A DNA stretch of 45,543 bases from Verrucomicrobiota bacterium (GTDB lineage Bacteria; Verrucomicrobiota; Verrucomicrobiia; Limisphaerales; UBA1319), in contig JAKLHY010000061.1 of NCBI GenBank assembly GCA_022709905.1, positions 1 to 45,543 of the forward strand, read 5' to 3'. Under the pieces are notes generated by a model, which saw only the letters and a list, made by a program, of their open reading frames with translations, searched no databases and was not told where the DNA came from. Position numbers and translations under genes: made by a program. The first letter of the stretch is position 1. Every line of letters starts with the position of its first letter. Below, piece after piece: positions 42,619 to 45,543 of this stretch.

Positions 42619-44778
42619 TCACTGCTCCGGCTTCACCGACCGCAATCTCGCTCGTGGTCCAACGTTTGAAAGATCCCAGGATTCGAAGCCGATCTTCTTC
42701 GCCGGCGACTCCGGGCGCAGACCGAAGTCACCCTGCGCAGGCTCGACGAACAATGGATCGGCCACAATACTGTTCGCGTCTTGTCCCATAGCCTGCCACG
42801 CGGCGAAGCTCTTGTCGCCAAAGCGGACTGGCTGTCCGGAGACGTTCCAGTAGAGGTTGCGATGGAACACGCACACGTTTGTCCCGCAGTTCTCGACGCC
42901 AACGGGGCCAACGGCGCTGCCCTCCCGGTAGTACACCAAATTGCGCTGGAATAGCAGTTCGAAACCACCGACGCCATAGCGTTCGACTTGGGTGTGGCGA
43001 CTGAACGCGAAAATGTTGTTCTCCACCGTGATGTTCCGGTTGTGATGGGCGAACAGAGCGCCGTCTTGGCAGTTATAGACAAGGTTCTTCTCAATCAGCA
43101 GGTCGTGGGCGCCTTCATCGGGATAAATTCCCCAGCCACCATAGTCGCGGCGCCGGACGTCATGCACCCGATTAAACCGGATGCTCGTGCCGGGTGTGTT
43201 GCACGTGTAGATGCCAGCCAAATCGCTGAGCATGCCATAGCCGATGTCGTGAACATGATTGAACTCGACGAGGTTGCTTTGGGCGTGGTTGGGCCCGAAG
43301 TCCTGGACCGATCCCACGCAGATGCCGGACCAGAACAGGTCGTAAATGTGGTTGTGAACGATCTGGTTGTATGCGTTGTCACCCACGAACACGCCCGCCG
43401 CTTCCGGGGTGAATCGCCCGCAGTGGGCAATCACGTTGTCGGCCACCGTGATCCGCTGGCTGTGCGGGCCTTGTGGCATGGCTGCCTTGCGCTGTTTGCC
43501 GCGCTCCGTTAATTGGCCCGAGCCGTCCGTCTCCCAGGAAAAGAAATGGCCGATCCGGATCCCTCCGGCTCCGATGTCGGTGATTCGGTTACGCGAAATT
43601 TCCAGGTCGGCGCAGCCGACGTTCACTTCGATGCCGCAATTGCCGATGTGTTCGATTTCACCGCCCTTGACCACACATCGCTCGGCGTAATCGAAAAAGA
43701 GCGCGCCGGGCACCTCGACTCCCGCCTGGAGCGACGAGGCATAATCGGGCGGCGGTTGCCACTCGGTGTGTGAGAAGGTGATGCCTTCAAAGCAAAGGTC
43801 GTGCGCCGGCGCGCCTGGACGCCCGACGACCCGCACCACTTGCGTTAGCCGCGGTGCAATTATCTCCACCTTTGTCATGTCCTCGCCCGCCCGCGGCAGG
43901 TAGTAGAGCTGTCCTTGCGGACGGTCGAGATACCACTGGCCGGGAGTGTCCAGGGCCTCGAACACGTTCTCCACCCAATAGACCGAGGGAGTGGTCGTGC
44001 CGTCACCCCAGGGAGCCGACGAAACAAGTGCAAAGAGGCTCGGGCGGTCGAAGGTGACCGTGCGCGTGTTGCCGTCAACGCTCTCGATGGGCAACCGGTT
44101 GTCCAGCCACCGCGTGATTCCCACCACTTCCACGTCGCGCAGGTTACGCCAGGTAGGGACCATGTGGCCCGGCGCATAGACGAACTGCTTCGTCGGGCTT
44201 CGCAGGAAGTCGCCCGTGTAGCCCGGCAGAGATTCGATGCGGTATTCCCCTTGTTTCGGCAGCCGCGTCCGAGGCCGGCGTTCGCCGTTCACGAAGAGCT
44301 GACGAAAGCGCCATCGGGCATCCTTGACCTCGGGAATGTCGATCACCCAGGCCTTGCGGCCATTGACTTCACCCCACCGGCCTCCCACCAGAAGGCGTCC
44401 TCCACTCAGCACGACTTTCTGACCCGCAGCTGCCGCGTAAACCACCGGGGCTTGCGCCGTTCCCGAATCCTCCGGACCGAACTCCAGCGGGGTGTCGAGA
44501 TAATATGTTCCGCCACGCAGGACCACGCAGACGGGTCGTGGCGGTTTCTGCGTCTTGAGCAACGCCCGAACGGCGTCCCGAGCGCGCGCCACGGTGGCCA
44601 ACGGCCCGTCCTTTTCCGCTGGCTGGGCCAGCCTCCCCGACCAACTGTCATTCCCACGCGTTGACACATAGAGGGTGATGGGGTCCGATCCTGCCGGGAG
44701 CGTGGCGGCCAGCGCCTCCGGTGAGAGCGGGGAGCCAACCGCAACGAGCAAGAGAGCGAGGTTCACGAGCGTTCTCAT
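42619..44778 (-). CDS. Secreted GH120-like parallel beta-helix protein
   Basis: This 719-residue protein has a signal peptide (1-24, cut after ALA). It opens ITLYVSTRGNDSWSG, the usual start of secreted beta-helix glycosidases, then VVLRGGTYYLDTPL. An inserted beta-sandwich covers about 105-290, followed by a long helix (about 320-690) with repeated turns such as ISRNRITDIGAGGIRIG, VHNHIYDLFWSGI and IRFNRVHDV, and the SDLAGIYTCNTPG stretch. The plan matches GH120, whose known member is a beta-xylosidase, but many relatives have other or unknown substrates. Its ATG overlaps the stop of the glycosidase fragment upstream (ATGA). Confidence 0.82.
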   Translation of the reverse strand: MRTLVNLALLLVAVGSPLSPEALAATLPAGSDPITLYVSTRGNDSWSGRLAQPAEKDGPLATVARARDAVRALLKTQKPPRPVCVVLRGGTYYLDTPLEFGPEDSGTAQAPVVYAAAAGQKVVLSGGRLLVGGRWGEVNGRKAWVIDIPEVKDARWRFRQLFVNGERRPRTRLPKQGEYRIESLPGYTGDFLRSPTKQFVYAPGHMVPTWRNLRDVEVVGITRWLDNRLPIESVDGNTRTVTFDRPSLFALVSSAPWGDGTTTPSVYWVENVFEALDTPGQWYLDRPQGQLYYLPRAGEDMTKVEIIAPRLTQVVRVVGRPGAPAHDLCFEGITFSHTEWQPPPDYASSLQAGVEVPGALFFDYAERCVVKGGEIEHIGNCGIEVNVGCADLEISRNRITDIGAGGIRIGHFFSWETDGSGQLTERGKQRKAAMPQGPHSQRITVADNVIAHCGRFTPEAAGVFVGDNAYNQIVHNHIYDLFWSGICVGSVQDFGPNHAQSNLVEFNHVHDIGYGMLSDLAGIYTCNTPGTSIRFNRVHDVRRRDYGGWGIYPDEGAHDLLIEKNLVYNCQDGALFAHHNRNITVENNIFAFSRHTQVERYGVGGFELLFQRNLVYYREGSAVGPVGVENCGTNVCVFHRNLYWNVSGQPVRFGDKSFAAWQAMGQDANSIVADPLFVEPAQGDFGLRPESPAKKIGFESWDLSNVGPRARLRSVKPEQ

Positions 44779-45161
44779 GGCCGCTTAAGGTAGAGAACGG
44801 CTTCGGCCGCGAACGGCACTCTGAATTCGTGCCTGCCTCCGGCGGATTTGACCCGACCGCTTCCAGCGACGACGCCTTTGGCTACGTCAAACCACCGGGA
44901 CTGATACGTCGCGGCCTTGAGCTCCACCGAAAACGGTTCGCCCGCCTTGGGTTGGTAAACCAGATACTCGTACCCCGGCTTGGCCAGGCAGTACCGAGTC
45001 GAAGCCAGCTCCGGCTGCGGGGTCATGACGGCCAGGTTCACCTTGCGGCAAGGTCGAGCGTGAAGCCCATCTGTTTCCGCATGGCTTCCTGCTCCTCCAC
45101 CGAGGTCCACTCTGGCTTTCCGTGGCAGTAAGTGTCCATCAGGATCGGTTGGTTACCATGT
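44775..45161 (-). pseudogene. C-terminal glycosidase fragment with a one-base frameshift
   Basis: Two frames together give the end of a barrel protein like the second half of the 949-residue protein. One reads NQPILMDTYCHGKPEWT and MGFTLDLAA (to about 45045), the other VNLAVMTPQPELAST, RYCLAKPGYEYLVYQPK and the closing AEAVLYLKRP. A single missing A in the codon before GTG-AAC-CTG (Lys in the expected AAKVNLAV) accounts for the shift, so it could be a real mutation or a sequencing error. Everything upstream of about 45160 lacks homology. Its stop overlaps the GH120-like ATG (ATGA), so it is the first recognisable gene of unit A. Confidence 0.72.
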
Positions 45162-45441
45162 GCCGCACCCTTATCCCGGGCACGGTGGGCGTCTCGATGG
45201 CGTTCTCGGCTACGACGGGTGCCGAGTGGAATGGTCGAGTGGGCATACATTGTAAAAGCGTTGTGGATTCGGTGAGGCTCTCAATCACCAGGGCAGTCGG
45301 GCTGGCTATGCCAAAGCTCTCGCAGATTCCTAGCAACAAGGCGAAATCTGGAATCGCTGGCTTGAGCTTGCATGAAGGCTATTCTAACATTTGCATCCGG
45401 CCCATGCGAACGAAAAAAGCCGAGACCAGTTGACCACGAAT

Positions 45442-45464
45442 TGCGCCAAAAGTATTGTTACCCG
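45442..45464 (+). repeat. Copy of the GCCAAAAGTAACTGTTACC motif
   Basis: This reads TGCGCCAAAAGTATTGTTA then CCC, one or two changes from the 34337-34360 copy, in the opposite orientation. Its centre lies 55 bp before the third copy. Confidence 0.6.
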
Positions 45465-45496
45465 GAGGGGGGGCGAGAGAGGGGAAAATGATACGT

Positions 45497-45519
45497 TGTG
45501 CCAAAAGCAACTGTTACCG
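45497..45519 (+). repeat. Copy of the GCCAAAAGTAACTGTTACC motif
   Basis: This reads TGTGCCAAAAGCAACTGTTA then CCG. It lies in direct repeat with the copy at 45442-45464 and 9 bp before a possible start codon. Direct repeats near an end and an inverted copy far away fit multiple terminal repeats of an IS21-type element. Tandem operator sites are the alternative. Confidence 0.6.
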
Positions 45520-45543
45520 TGGCGAGAATGGACAAAACCATGA

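Larger units (their letters stand above)
45251..45543. other. Right edge without a recognised gene
   Basis: The last 293 bp show no gene with a known motif. A possible start, ATGGACAAAACCATG, begins at 45528 and leaves the window. Two motif copies (45442-45464 and 45497-45519) sit just before it. If these are terminal repeats of an insertion sequence, the frame leaving the window could be its transposase. Confidence 0.35.

Noticed and set aside
1..45543. CRISPR arrays, tRNA or rRNA genes
   Set aside because: No regular repeat-spacer pattern, cloverleaf or rRNA-like segment was seen on reading both strands.

Overview
The window is GC-rich bacterial DNA, most likely from a member of the Verrucomicrobiota or a close PVC relative. 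This rests on family content: many secreted glycoside hydrolase-like proteins of the DUF5060, DUF4038 (GH140 apiosidase-like), hypothetical glycosyl hydrolase 6, DUF1080 and DUF4185 types, with weak Shine-Dalgarno sites. There is no rRNA or other marker gene, so the phylum is an inference.

Layout. (1) 1-2074 is an accessory region: a long hairpin, a 247-bp repeat that recurs at 10.8 kb, a MNT nucleotidyltransferase/HEPN pair, and the 3' end of an integrase-type transposase. (2) 2652-3637 (minus) holds a flavodoxin-fold NAD(P)H oxidoreductase and a doubtful coupled ORF. (3) 4298-8677 (minus) is one 1459-residue secreted glycosidase-like protein. Beyond it lie a frameshifted sialidase start (plus, 8797-9259) and a broken DUF1080/LamG gene (minus, 9444-10490). 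(4) 10830-12575 is a second copy of the repeat with a degenerate transposase whose catalytic Glu is Gly. (5) 12569-34076 is one very long minus-strand gene string (unit B). (6) 34599-45250 is a second string (unit A) of the same kind.

Units A and B together make about 33 kb of nearly uninterrupted minus-strand genes for exported carbohydrate-active proteins. Most junctions are ATGA stop/start overlaps or gaps of 4-12 nt, which implies translational coupling. Besides glycosidase barrels (GH140-like, GH43-like, GH120-like, GH5-like and an unassigned family), the strings encode activities unusual for a glycan locus: two nitrilase-superfamily proteins (one fused to a glycosidase, one a tandem with a dead second domain), nucleoside-hydrolase domains fused to glycosidases at either end, and serine beta-lactamase-fold proteins, one fused to DUF4185. 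I infer an undescribed system that strips a decorated, amide- or N-glycosidically-substituted glycan outside the cytoplasm. The substrate cannot be read from sequence. I see no SusC/SusD pair, transporter, sulfatase or regulator.

The locus is also decaying. About a dozen genes are truncated, frameshifted or fused out of frame. In unit B at least two shrunken genes, including a 51-residue ORF found by translating the 148-bp gap at 25.9-26.05 kb, still keep their ATGA junctions on one or both sides.
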